This document shows, piece by piece, positions 1 to 7,057 of a DNA stretch of 64,000 nt. Within the stretch, counting starts at the first letter, position 1, and every line of letters begins with the position of its first letter. Both the position numbers and the translations under genes were made by a program. Source of the stretch: Alistipes sp. (GTDB lineage: Bacteria > Bacteroidota > Bacteroidia > Bacteroidales > Rikenellaceae); contig JAFXIS010000075.1 in NCBI GenBank assembly GCA_017532885.1, positions 62,001-126,000 on the forward strand, read 5' to 3'. A model generated the notes under the pieces. That model saw nothing but the letters and a program-made list of their open reading frames with translations, ran no database searches and was not told the DNA's origin.

Positions 1-55
1 CACGCTGGAGGGCTATGACCCCTACCCCACAATCAAGGCTCCGATGTCGTTCTAA
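1..55 (+). CDS. thyA: Thymidylate synthase, C-terminal end only (partial)
   Basis: Reading from base 2, the frame encodes a short tail ending GYDPYPTIKAPMSF and then a TAA stop. The GYDPxPxIKAPM ending is the conserved C-terminus of thymidylate synthase, which makes dTMP from dUMP and oxidises methylene-tetrahydrofolate to dihydrofolate. The gene begins upstream of the window. The dihydrofolate reductase gene starts 14 bases later on the same strand, the classic thyA-folA pair in which the second enzyme recycles the product of the first. Only 17 residues are visible, but the motif and neighbour make the call fairly safe. Confidence 0.85.
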   Translation, partial: TLEGYDPYPTIKAPMSF

Positions 56-69
56 TATTTTAAGCACAA

Positions 70-552
70 ATGATAAGCGTAATTGTAGCCGTAGCCGAAA
101 ATGGCACGATAGGAGATAAAAACTCACTTTTATGGCATATCTCGGAGGATTTGCGCAACTTTAAGCGCATAACTTCAGGGCATCCCGTAGTGATGGGTCG
201 CAAGACTTTTGAGTCGTTGGGTCGTCCGCTTCCCAATCGCCGAAATATAGTCATAAGTCGCACGACAACACATATCGAAGGGTGCGAGGTGGTCGATTCA
301 TTAGAGAAGGCGATTGCCCTATTTTCCACAGAGGAGGAGGTTTTCATCATAGGCGGCGCACAAATTTATGCTCAGGCTATGCCCATTGCCGACAAATTCT
401 ACCTTACAAAGGTTGAACACCCTTATGAGGGCGACACATCGTTTCCCGCTTGGGACCCGACGCTGTGGCGTTTGGTCGAGGAGCAGACCTTCCCCTGCGG
501 AGAGAAATACCCCTACCCTTTCCGATTCTGCATATATGAGAGAATAAGATAA
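70..552 (+). CDS. folA: Dihydrofolate reductase
   Basis: Protein of 160 residues, the normal size for bacterial DHFR, which reduces dihydrofolate to tetrahydrofolate with NADPH in the cytoplasm. It starts MISVIVAVAENGTIG and shows LLWHISEDLRNFK (substrate-binding helix with the acidic residue), VVMGRKTFESLGRPLPNR (NADPH-binding segment) and FIIGGAQIY (conserved GG loop). It lies 14 bases after the thyA stop with no promoter box between them, so it is probably co-transcribed with thyA. The ATG at 70 gives the family's normal N-terminus. Confidence 0.97.
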   Translation: MISVIVAVAENGTIGDKNSLLWHISEDLRNFKRITSGHPVVMGRKTFESLGRPLPNRRNIVISRTTTHIEGCEVVDSLEKAIALFSTEEEVFIIGGAQIYAQAMPIADKFYLTKVEHPYEGDTSFPAWDPTLWRLVEEQTFPCGEKYPYPFRFCIYERIR

Positions 553-598
553 ATCGCAATTCCGCAGAGATATATTTTCACTAAATCATAATTTTTAC

Positions 599-606
599 TA
601 TCTTTG
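599..606 (+). promoter_or_regulatory. Bacteroidota -7 promoter box for the GH3 gene
   Basis: TATCTTTG matches the TAnnTTTG consensus of the Bacteroidota primary sigma factor. It would start transcription near base 610, about 54 bases ahead of the GH3 start codon. Confidence 0.65.
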
Positions 607-607
607 T

Positions 608-632
608 GAGGCATGCCTATCGGGTATGCCTC
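608..632 (+). other. Hairpin at the predicted mRNA 5' end of the GH3 gene
   Basis: GAGGCATGCC and GGTATGCCTC can pair over 10 bases (one G-U) around the five-base loop TATCG, followed by TTATT. It starts almost at the predicted transcription start. It could protect the 5' end of the mRNA, act as the folA terminator, or both. The T-tract is weak, so its role is open. Confidence 0.5.
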
Positions 633-663
633 TTATTGTACATAATCGTTTTAGCATATAGTT

Positions 664-2886
664 ATGAAACTTAGGACTTTGCTCGTTGCAACTGCATTAT
701 TTGTCGCAGGATGCAGCACCATAAACAAAGAGAGCGAAAACGCAATCTACCTTGACGAAAACCAACCCATAGATGAGCGCGTCGAAGACGCTTTGCGTCG
801 CATGACGCTGCGTGAGAAGATTCGCATTCTGCATGCGCAATCAAAATTTTCGTCAGCAGGAGTCCCCCGCCTCGGTATTCCCGAATTACAATGCACGGAT
901 GGTCCTCATGGTGTGCGTGCCGAGTTTTTATGGGATGAGTGGGAGCAAGCAGGTTGGACAAGTGATTCATGTACGGCATTTCCCGCCCTCACATGTTTGG
1001 CTGCAACTTGGAACCCCGAAATGTCGGCAAAATACGGCAAGGCATTAGGCGAGGAGGCTCGCTATCGTGATAAGGATGTGTTGTTAGGCCCCGGTGTAAA
1101 CATATATCGCACGCCTCTGAATGGCCGCAATATCGAGTATATGGGTGAGGACCCATATCTGGCTGCGAAGTTGGTCGTACCCTACATTCAAGGCGTTCAG
1201 GCTAATGGCGTTGCAGCATGCATCAAGCACTTTGCACTGAATAATCAGGAGCATGGCCGCCATCATATAAATGCCATTGTGGATGACCGCGCACTCTACG
1301 AAATCTATCTTCCGGCATTCAAGGCCGCAGTCGAGGAGGGTGGCACTTGGGCTATCATGCCGGCATACAACAAATACAACGGGCAATTCTGCTGCCATAA
1401 CGAGCGCCTGCTCAATACAATCCTAAAGGGTGAGTGGGGCTTCGATGGTGCTGTTATATCGGATTGGGGCGGAGTACACTCCACTCGCGAAGCGGCTCTA
1501 AACGGATTGGATATGGAGTTCGGAACAGGTACAGACGGCTTGAGCATGGGCCTTAAAAACAATTTCGACGCCTATTTCCTCGCAGTACCCTACCAGCGTC
1601 TTATCGAGAAAGGCGAACTTTCGACAAAAGAGCTGGACGACAAAGTGCGTCGCGTATTAAAACTCAATTTCCGCACGGCAATGAATACCCGCAAGCCTTT
1701 TGGTGCGCTCAATAGCGAGGAGCATAAAGCCATAGCCCGAGAGATTGGCGGCGAAGGTATCGTACTATTGAAGAATGAAAACAATGTCTTGCCCCTCTGC
1801 AAAGAGAAGCTGAAGCGCCTGCTTATAGTTGGCGAAAATGCCATAAAGATGATGACCGTAGGCGGTGGCTCGGCATCGCTCAAGGTGCAACGCGAATACT
1901 CTCCATTGGAGGGCATACAGCAATATGTAGGCGACGATGTCGAGGTGATATATGAGCGTGGTTATGTAGGCGATATTACAGGCAGCTACAACGGCGTAAA
2001 GACAGGGCAGGATTTGCGCGACGAGCGTAGCCCCGAGCAGCTTATCGCTGATGCCGTAAAGGTGGCAAAGAGCGCCGATGCCGTCATATACTTCGGAGGA
2101 TTGAATCGCAAGGAGGGTCAGGATTGCGAGGGTGTAGACCGCGGACATTATCACTTACCATACGACCAAAACAGAGTTATCGAGGCTTTGGCTGAGGCGA
2201 ATCCCAACTTTGTAATGATAAACATCTCGGGTAATGCCGTCGAAATGCCATGGGTGGAGAGTGTGCCGGCAATTATACAGGCATGGTTCCTCGGCTCGGA
2301 GGCAGGCCGGGCTATTGCTCCCGTACTCTTCGGCGAGGTAAATCCTTCGGGACATCTACCCTTCACTTTCCACACTCGTTTGCAGGATTATGCAGCACAC
2401 TCCATCGGGGAATATCCCGGAAATGGTGTAGATGTGCGCTACAACGAGGGCATCTTTATAGGATATCGCTGGGCCGATAAGCAGAATATCAAAACGCTAT
2501 TCCCATTTGGACACGGCTTGAGTTACACAACTTTCGAGATTACGGAGCCCCAAATCAGCAAAAAGAGCCTAAAACAGGGCGGAGAGATTAAACTCAAAGT
2601 CGAAGTGCGTAATACTGGAGAGCGTGACGGCGCCGAAGTAGTGCAACTATATATCAGCGATAAGGACTCTTCACTACCCCGCCCCGTTAAGGAACTTAAG
2701 GGCTTCAAGAAATTACACCTTGCTGCAGGAGAGAGCAGCATGGCAGAATTTACCATCTCGGAGGAGGAGTTAAAGTTCTTTGACGACAAGCAGCACAAAT
2801 GGATTGCCGAGAAAGGCGAATTTACGGCTCATATTGCAACATCGGCAGAAGAGGTGCTATATAGCGTAGATTTTACACTCAAATAG
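664..2886 (+). CDS. Glycoside hydrolase family 3 lipoprotein (beta-glucosidase/xylosidase type)
   Basis: Protein of 740 residues with a lipoprotein signal peptide (MKLRTLLVATALFVAGC, lipobox Cys at 17), so it probably acts at the periplasmic or outer membrane face. The N-terminal GH3 TIM barrel shows KHFALNNQE and the nucleophile motif VISDWGG, with Asp267 as the expected catalytic nucleophile. A second alpha/beta sandwich domain follows (about 370-600), then a fibronectin III-like domain (about 640-710) with VVQLYISD. This three-domain order is standard for beta-glucosidases and xylosidases; the exact sugar cannot be read from sequence. It has its own promoter box at 599-606 and a terminator hairpin after it. 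Confidence 0.93.
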   Translation: MKLRTLLVATALFVAGCSTINKESENAIYLDENQPIDERVEDALRRMTLREKIRILHAQSKFSSAGVPRLGIPELQCTDGPHGVRAEFLWDEWEQAGWTSDSCTAFPALTCLAATWNPEMSAKYGKALGEEARYRDKDVLLGPGVNIYRTPLNGRNIEYMGEDPYLAAKLVVPYIQGVQANGVAACIKHFALNNQEHGRHHINAIVDDRALYEIYLPAFKAAVEEGGTWAIMPAYNKYNGQFCCHNERLLNTILKGEWGFDGAVISDWGGVHSTREAALNGLDMEFGTGTDGLSMGLKNNFDAYFLAVPYQRLIEKGELSTKELDDKVRRVLKLNFRTAMNTRKPFGALNSEEHKAIAREIGGEGIVLLKNENNVLPLCKEKLKRLLIVGENAIKMMTVGGGSASLKVQREYSPLEGIQQYVGDDVEVIYERGYVGDITGSYNGVKTGQDLRDERSPEQLIADAVKVAKSADAVIYFGGLNRKEGQDCEGVDRGHYHLPYDQNRVIEALAEANPNFVMINISGNAVEMPWVESVPAIIQAWFLGSEAGRAIAPVLFGEVNPSGHLPFTFHTRLQDYAAHSIGEYPGNGVDVRYNEGIFIGYRWADKQNIKTLFPFGHGLSYTTFEITEPQISKKSLKQGGEIKLKVEVRNTGERDGAEVVQLYISDKDSSLPRPVKELKGFKKLHLAAGESSMAEFTISEEELKFFDDKQHKWIAEKGEFTAHIATSAEEVLYSVDFTLK

Positions 2887-2910
2887 CCCGTACAGGCGTT
2901 TGCAGCAATG

Positions 2911-2951
2911 AGAGGTTACCTATCTTCAGCGAGATGAGTAACCTCTTATTT
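2911..2951 (+). terminator. Intrinsic terminator after the GH3 gene
   Basis: AGAGGTTAC pairs with GTAACCTCT, with a second inner stem ATCT/AGAT, followed by TATTTTAAT. It begins 25 bases after the GH3 stop codon. Confidence 0.75.
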
Positions 2952-3224
2952 TAATATCGTTTTCCATACCACGATATTCTAACGAAAAAGATAAAACATT
3001 GTTTTTAGCTACACAACACCCCCCCTTCATTTCCGCAATTTCAGCCATCAGTTTTCGATTGAGCTAACCCGCTAATACAAAGCCTATTGCAAGGTTTCGA
3101 TATTGACCCAAAACCATTTATGGCAGAAAAAAGTCGAAAATAATTTTGCCGGAGTAAAAATTTTCATTATCTTTGCACCACTTAACCACGAAATATCGGG
3201 CATTCAGCCCATATAACGATACAT
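2952..3224. other. Intergenic region ahead of tRNA-fMet
   Basis: No credible coding sequence is seen here. It is AT-rich and contains two TAnnTTTG boxes (3141-3148 and 3168-3175), the second of which fits as the tRNA promoter. Confidence 0.6.
3168..3175 (+). promoter_or_regulatory. -7 promoter box for tRNA-fMet
   Basis: TATCTTTG fits TAnnTTTG and lies about 50 bases before the tRNA. A further box, TAATTTTG, is at 3141-3148. Confidence 0.6.
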
Positions 3225-3300
3225 CGCGGGGTAGAGCAGTTGGCAGCTCGTCGGGCTCATAACCCGGAGGTCGGAGGTTCGAGTCCTCCCCCCGCTACCA
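3225..3300 (+). tRNA. Initiator tRNA-Met (CAT)
   Basis: The 76 bases fold as a cloverleaf: acceptor CGCGGGG with CCCCGCT, D stem GAGC/GCTC, anticodon loop CTCATAA, T arm GGAGG-TTCGAGT-CCTCC and an encoded CCA. Two features mark it as the initiator. The anticodon stem has three consecutive G-C pairs (GGG/CCC), and the first acceptor position is unpaired (C1 opposite U72; E. coli has C1 opposite A72). Its 3' end is followed at once by a terminator and then by an inverted copy of its own 3' end. Confidence 0.95.
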
Positions 3301-3353
3301 TAGAGGAAATCCATTGCGGATTTCCTCTTTTTTATGGTAGCGGGGGGAGGACT
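3281..3353. repeat. Large inverted repeat built from the tRNA-fMet 3' end and its terminator
   Basis: The left arm runs from the T-arm 3' strand and acceptor end of the tRNA (from AGTCCTCC) through the first half of the terminator. The right arm is the second half of the terminator followed by ATGGTAGCGGGGGGAGGACT (3334-3353), which is the exact reverse complement of the tRNA 3' end plus one base. Apart from five extra T residues and the terminator loop, the arms match over about 31 bases. Confidence 0.85.
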
Positions 3354-3354
3354 T
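3295..3354 (+). repeat. Direct repeat, copy 1 (tRNA end, terminator, inverted tRNA end)
   Basis: These 60 bases recur 130 bases downstream at 3425-3484 with a single base difference, in the terminator T-tract. A looser similarity runs on to about 3379 (both copies reach TTTACATTCC). Confidence 0.85.
3302..3333 (+). terminator. Terminator of tRNA-fMet
   Basis: AGAGGAAATCC and GGATTTCCTCT form a perfect 11-base stem around the loop ATTGC, followed by a run of T. It begins two bases after the tRNA CCA end. Confidence 0.85.
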
Positions 3355-3424
3355 ACCTCCCAACTATATTTACATTCCTCCCCAACCCCTCCTTTGACAA
3401 AGGAGGGGCTTTCCAACCACTACA

Positions 3425-3484
3425 CTACCATAGAGGAAATCCATTGCGGATTTCCTTTTTTTTATGGTAGCGGGGGGAGGACTT
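3425..3484 (+). repeat. Direct repeat, copy 2
   Basis: Second copy of the unit at 3295-3354: CTACCATAGAGG, terminator-like hairpin, T run, then the inverted tRNA 3' end GGTAGCGGGGGGAGGACTT. No intact tRNA precedes this copy; only CTACCA of the tRNA remains on its left side. Confidence 0.85.
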
Positions 3485-3707
3485 GTGTCCTCAATCATCT
3501 TTACATTCCCATTTTCGAGATTCTCGCGCTATCGCTCAGAATGACGACGAAAATATCGCCCTCTGCCCTCGCTTACTCGCAGCCTTGGAAAAGGGAGATA
3601 TTTTAACTCGGATATATTTATCGGTCTACATTTGCAGGCTATCAAATCAATTTATAAAAAATCATTTCTTGTAGTATTATTTTATGCGGTGGGTGAAAAA
3701 AAACTTT
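3485..3707. other. Non-coding stretch with repeat-like debris
   Basis: No gene is recognisable. A segment around 3519-3546 (TTCTCGCGCTATCGCTCAGA, then ATGACG) resembles a segment near 62000 (TATTGCTCAGGATGACG), which suggests decayed dispersed repeats. The piece at about 3376-3408 contains CCCCTCCTTTGACAAAGGAG, a short near-palindrome. Confidence 0.45.
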
Positions 3708-3715
3708 TATCTTTG
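3708..3715 (+). promoter_or_regulatory. -7 promoter box for the GH92 gene
   Basis: TATCTTTG matches TAnnTTTG. Transcription from here would give a 5' leader of roughly 110 bases before the GH92 ATG. Confidence 0.65.
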
Positions 3716-3828
3716 TAAAAAGCGTGCATGCGCCTGAATTTTAGTGTGACAAAATTCAATAACTCGCATACTTGATGCGTTATATTAGCGAAGCAACAGA
3801 GAATTTATAAACGATTAACCGCTATATT

Positions 3829-6153
3829 ATGAACAAGATTTCAAGAATATTTTTACTTGCGACTGCAGTTTTCACTTTCTCGGCAGCGCAGGCTCAGGAG
3901 GCTGATTTCCGACCCGCCGACCTTGTGCGGCCGATGATGGGTACAGCCGACCCTGGTAATGTAACACCCATTGCCACAGCGCCATTCGGTATGGTAGGCC
4001 TTGGCCCCGACACCTTCTACTGGGGCTCGGGTTACAAATATTATCATGGCCACATCAAGGGTTTCAGTCACACGCACAAGTGTGGTCAGGGAGGTACCGA
4101 TTTCATGGATATTATGTTCATGCCGCTGGCATCGCCCGATTGGCTCGGTGGCGAGCGTTGTCCTTCGGAGTTCTCGGCTCCCTACTCTCACGACAAGGAT
4201 AAGGAGCATGTTGAGCCGGGATATTACAGTGTGAAGCTGCTCGACAGCGACATCAAGGTGGAGCTTACTGCCACCTCGCGTTGCGGCATGCACCGCTACA
4301 CCTACCCCGAGGGTAAAAGTCGTCAGATTTTCCTCGATATGAAGCACGGTGGCAAGGGTTCTTGTACCATCATCCCCGAGGACGATTGGGATACCGTACG
4401 CACAGCCCGCATCGAGCTGGTCGATGAGCGCACCGTACGCGGATATCGCATATCAAATGGCTGGGTACCCGAGATGCATGTCTATTTCTACGCCGAGTTC
4501 TCGGAGCCTATAAAAAACATCACGCTCTACAACCACTGCCACCGACAGGAGGGCGTAACCGCGTGGGAATCAACCGATGTGCGTGCCGTTGTAGAGTTTG
4601 GCGAGGGTGATGCTCCCATTGTAGCGCGTGTAGGTATCTCGCCGGCAAGCATGGAGGGCGCTCGCAAGAATGTCAAAAAGGAGATAAAGACCTGGGATTT
4701 CGACAAGGTGCGTCAGACGATGAACAACCTCTGGAACGAAACCCTATCGGCAATCATCATCGACGATGAGAATTCTCCCGAGAAAGAGGCGTTCTACACA
4801 AGCCTTTATTTTGCGCACCTCTATCCGCAGCTCTATTCGGATGTTACGGGCGAATATCGTTCTTCAGATATCAAGGTGCACAAGGGCAAGTTCAACTACT
4901 ACGGCGGTTGTTTCAGCCCATGGGATACATTCCGCACACAAATCCCACTTATCACAATTCTCCACCCCGAGGTGATGAACGATTTGGTAAAGACCCTACA
5001 AGAGCACTACAACAACTGCGGTATGCTGCCCGTATGGTTGTTGGCAGGTCAGGAGAATATGTGTATGATTGGCTACAACTCTGTGCCGACAATATCAGAT
5101 ATCTACTCAAAAGGCGTCCGCAAGTACGATGTCGAGGCTATTTACGAGGCGATGAAGACCTCGGCAAACAAAGATACCTTCGGTTACTTCCTGCGTCAGT
5201 TCCGCGGTGCTCGCTACTACAACAAATATGGCTATGTACCGTGCGATTTGGAGGTTAGCTCGGTTTCAAAGACCCTGGAGTATAGCTATGCCGACTGGTC
5301 GCTGGCACAGATGGCAAAGGCTCTGGGCAAGAAGGAGGATTACGACTACTATATGGAGCGTGCTGCGCGCTACAAAAATATGTTTGACCCCGAAGTGGGC
5401 TTTATGCGTGGCAAGGATAGCAATGGTAATTGGCGTACGCCGTTTGACCCCTTCTATTCGAATCACTATCAGCCCGATGACGACTTCTGCGAGGGTACAT
5501 CGTGGTCGTGGACCTTCTTCGTGCCACATGATGTTGCCGGCTTGGCCGATTTGATGGGTGGCGAGGAGAATTTTGTCGAGAAGTTGGACTCGCTCTTCTT
5601 GGTAAGTTCACATGTCACAGGCCCTAACCCCGCATCGGACATTACGGGTCGCGTAGGTCAGTATGCTCACGGAAACGAGCCTGCTCACCAGATACTCTAT
5701 ATGTATAATTATGTAGGTCAGCCGTGGCGTGCCCACAAGAAGATTAGCGATATCCTCTACACGCTCTACCGCCCTACTCCCGACGGAATTTGCGGTAATG
5801 ACGATAGCGGACAGATGTCGGCTTGGTATATTATGAGCGCGATGGGTATATTCCCGCAGATGCACGGAAATGGTGTTTACTGCGTCGGAACGCCTATGTT
5901 CAAGAGCCTCAAATTGAAGCACGGCAAGGGTACGCTTACGATTCTTGCACCCGAGGCTTCACGCGAGAACTGCTATGTGCAGTCACTCAAGGTTAATGGC
6001 AAGCCCTACACCAAGACCTGGTTCCACCACAACGACCTCTTCGGCAAGGACAATGTTTTGGAGTTTGAGATGGGCCCCGAGCCTAACAAGGCGTGGGGAG
6101 CAGCCGTAGAGGACAGACCAAAGTCTATGCGTGACGAGAAGTGGGAGGATTAG
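3829..6153 (+). CDS. GH92 alpha-mannosidase, secreted
   Basis: Protein of 774 residues with a cleavable signal peptide (MNKISRIFLLATAVFTFSAA, cut after AQA). GH92 enzymes are calcium-dependent exo-alpha-mannosidases that trim alpha-1,2- and related mannosides of N-glycans or yeast mannan. Family motifs are clear: MGTADPGNVTPIATAPFGM at the start of the N-terminal sandwich, YYGGCFSPWDTFRTQ, GRVGQYAHGNEPAHQ and GNDDSGQMSAWY in the catalytic (alpha/alpha)6 domain. Length and domain order are normal for the family. No SusC/SusD pair lies nearby, so this is not a recognisable polysaccharide utilisation locus. Linkage preference cannot be assigned. Confidence 0.95.
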   Translation: MNKISRIFLLATAVFTFSAAQAQEADFRPADLVRPMMGTADPGNVTPIATAPFGMVGLGPDTFYWGSGYKYYHGHIKGFSHTHKCGQGGTDFMDIMFMPLASPDWLGGERCPSEFSAPYSHDKDKEHVEPGYYSVKLLDSDIKVELTATSRCGMHRYTYPEGKSRQIFLDMKHGGKGSCTIIPEDDWDTVRTARIELVDERTVRGYRISNGWVPEMHVYFYAEFSEPIKNITLYNHCHRQEGVTAWESTDVRAVVEFGEGDAPIVARVGISPASMEGARKNVKKEIKTWDFDKVRQTMNNLWNETLSAIIIDDENSPEKEAFYTSLYFAHLYPQLYSDVTGEYRSSDIKVHKGKFNYYGGCFSPWDTFRTQIPLITILHPEVMNDLVKTLQEHYNNCGMLPVWLLAGQENMCMIGYNSVPTISDIYSKGVRKYDVEAIYEAMKTSANKDTFGYFLRQFRGARYYNKYGYVPCDLEVSSVSKTLEYSYADWSLAQMAKALGKKEDYDYYMERAARYKNMFDPEVGFMRGKDSNGNWRTPFDPFYSNHYQPDDDFCEGTSWSWTFFVPHDVAGLADLMGGEENFVEKLDSLFLVSSHVTGPNPASDITGRVGQYAHGNEPAHQILYMYNYVGQPWRAHKKISDILYTLYRPTPDGICGNDDSGQMSAWYIMSAMGIFPQMHGNGVYCVGTPMFKSLKLKHGKGTLTILAPEASRENCYVQSLKVNGKPYTKTWFHHNDLFGKDNVLEFEMGPEPNKAWGAAVEDRPKSMRDEKWED

Positions 6154-6166
6154 CTCTTTCCATTCT

Positions 6167-6214
6167 AAAAAACAGACAAGCCGACATTTGAAGATGTCGG
6201 CTTGTCTGTTTTTT
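6167..6214. terminator. Bidirectional terminator between GH92 and the SGNH gene
   Basis: AAAAAACAGACAAGCCGACAT pairs perfectly with its reverse complement (6194-6214) around the loop TTGAAG. A and T runs flank both sides, and two convergent genes end here. Confidence 0.9.
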
Positions 6215-6222
6215 ATAGAAAC

Positions 6223-6927
6223 CTACTTCATCGGCTGATGACGGTGGTTTTTCTTCACCTTCAACACCTTATCTATCGCCTCGCAGACCATAGGCTCGTT
6301 GATTGCGCGGTAGCACTCCAAGTTAAGATGGCAACCATCGAAGGTCCACTTTTCGGGCAGGCCACCCTCCTCTGTCGTAAGCGCCGAATGATAATCGAGA
6401 TAGTAAATCTTGTTCTCCTCGGCGTAGGCACGAATCATCTTGTTCAGTTCACGAATAGGCTCGGCAGGCTTTAACTCCTTACGCCAACCAAATTGGGCAC
6501 AAGGGGTTATAGAACACAAAACAACCTTTATCTTGTGAGCCTTTGCCAACTCGCACATCGAAACAATATTACCAAATATATTTTCAAGGGCGATATAGCC
6601 GTTATTCATAGCAATATCGTTAATACCCGCCATAATAACCACCGCACGCGGATTCAGGGCGATGACATCCTGACGAAAACGCACCAACATCTCGGCTGTG
6701 GTCTGACCACTGATGCCGCGACCAACAAAGTTGTTCTTCGTAAAAAACTCAGGGTCGTACTGCGCCCACAACTCGGTGATCGAGTTTCCCATAAATACCG
6801 CATCAGGGCGCTCCACAACAGATTTATTCGCATCGGCATAGCGCCCGAAATCGGCCCAATCGCGATGTTGCGCCTGCGCAGAAGCAATCGTAAACATAAG
6901 CAACAATAGAATATAAAAGCGTTTCAT
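6223..6927 (-). CDS. SGNH/GDSL-family esterase, secreted
   Basis: Protein of 234 residues from the chosen ATG at 6927, which gives a good signal peptide (MKRFYILLLLMFTIASAQAQ). A longer reading from 7038 adds a non-signal tail and would start upstream of the promoter boxes. SGNH blocks are visible: GNSIT (nucleophile Ser), GRGISGQTT, GINDI and DGCHLN (Asp and His of the triad). Such enzymes remove acetyl or other acyl groups from sugars or lipids; the substrate is unknown. It is convergent with GH92 and divergent from cysteate synthase. Confidence 0.85.
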   Translation of the reverse strand: MKRFYILLLLMFTIASAQAQHRDWADFGRYADANKSVVERPDAVFMGNSITELWAQYDPEFFTKNNFVGRGISGQTTAEMLVRFRQDVIALNPRAVVIMAGINDIAMNNGYIALENIFGNIVSMCELAKAHKIKVVLCSITPCAQFGWRKELKPAEPIRELNKMIRAYAEENKIYYLDYHSALTTEEGGLPEKWTFDGCHLNLECYRAINEPMVCEAIDKVLKVKKNHRHQPMK

Positions 6928-6966
6928 AAGAGGTAAAATATTAATGTTTCGAATTACAATCACATA

Positions 6967-6982
6967 CAAAAGTACAAATTTA
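6967..6982 (-). promoter_or_regulatory. Two -7 boxes for the SGNH gene
   Basis: Read on the minus strand, TACTTTTG (6967-6974) and TAAATTTG (6975-6982) both match TAnnTTTG. They sit 40-55 bases upstream of the ATG at 6927 and support that start. Confidence 0.55.
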
Positions 6983-7017
6983 TAGCCCAACATAGACCTC
7001 ATTTCGCTATTTTTTGT

Positions 7018-7025
7018 TATTTTTG
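7018..7025 (+). promoter_or_regulatory. -7 promoter box for cysteate synthase
   Basis: TATTTTTG matches TAnnTTTG and would give a leader of about 28 bases before the ATG at 7058. Confidence 0.55.
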
Positions 7026-7057
7026 CACAATTGTACAAAATTTAGGACTTCACAATA

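Noticed and set aside
3204..3416. Minus-strand frame containing GSGGRTRTSDLRVMSPTSCQ, and plus-strand frames over the same place
   Set aside because: It is the reverse translation of the initiator tRNA gene and its repeats, a well-known false protein in databases.
3295..3484. CRISPR-like spacing of the 60-base repeats
   Set aside because: There are only two copies, 130 bases apart, each built from a tRNA end and a terminator; no cas gene is present.
3334..3674. Overlapping plus-strand open frames downstream of tRNA-fMet
   Set aside because: They run through terminator hairpins and repeats, have no family features and no conserved start region.
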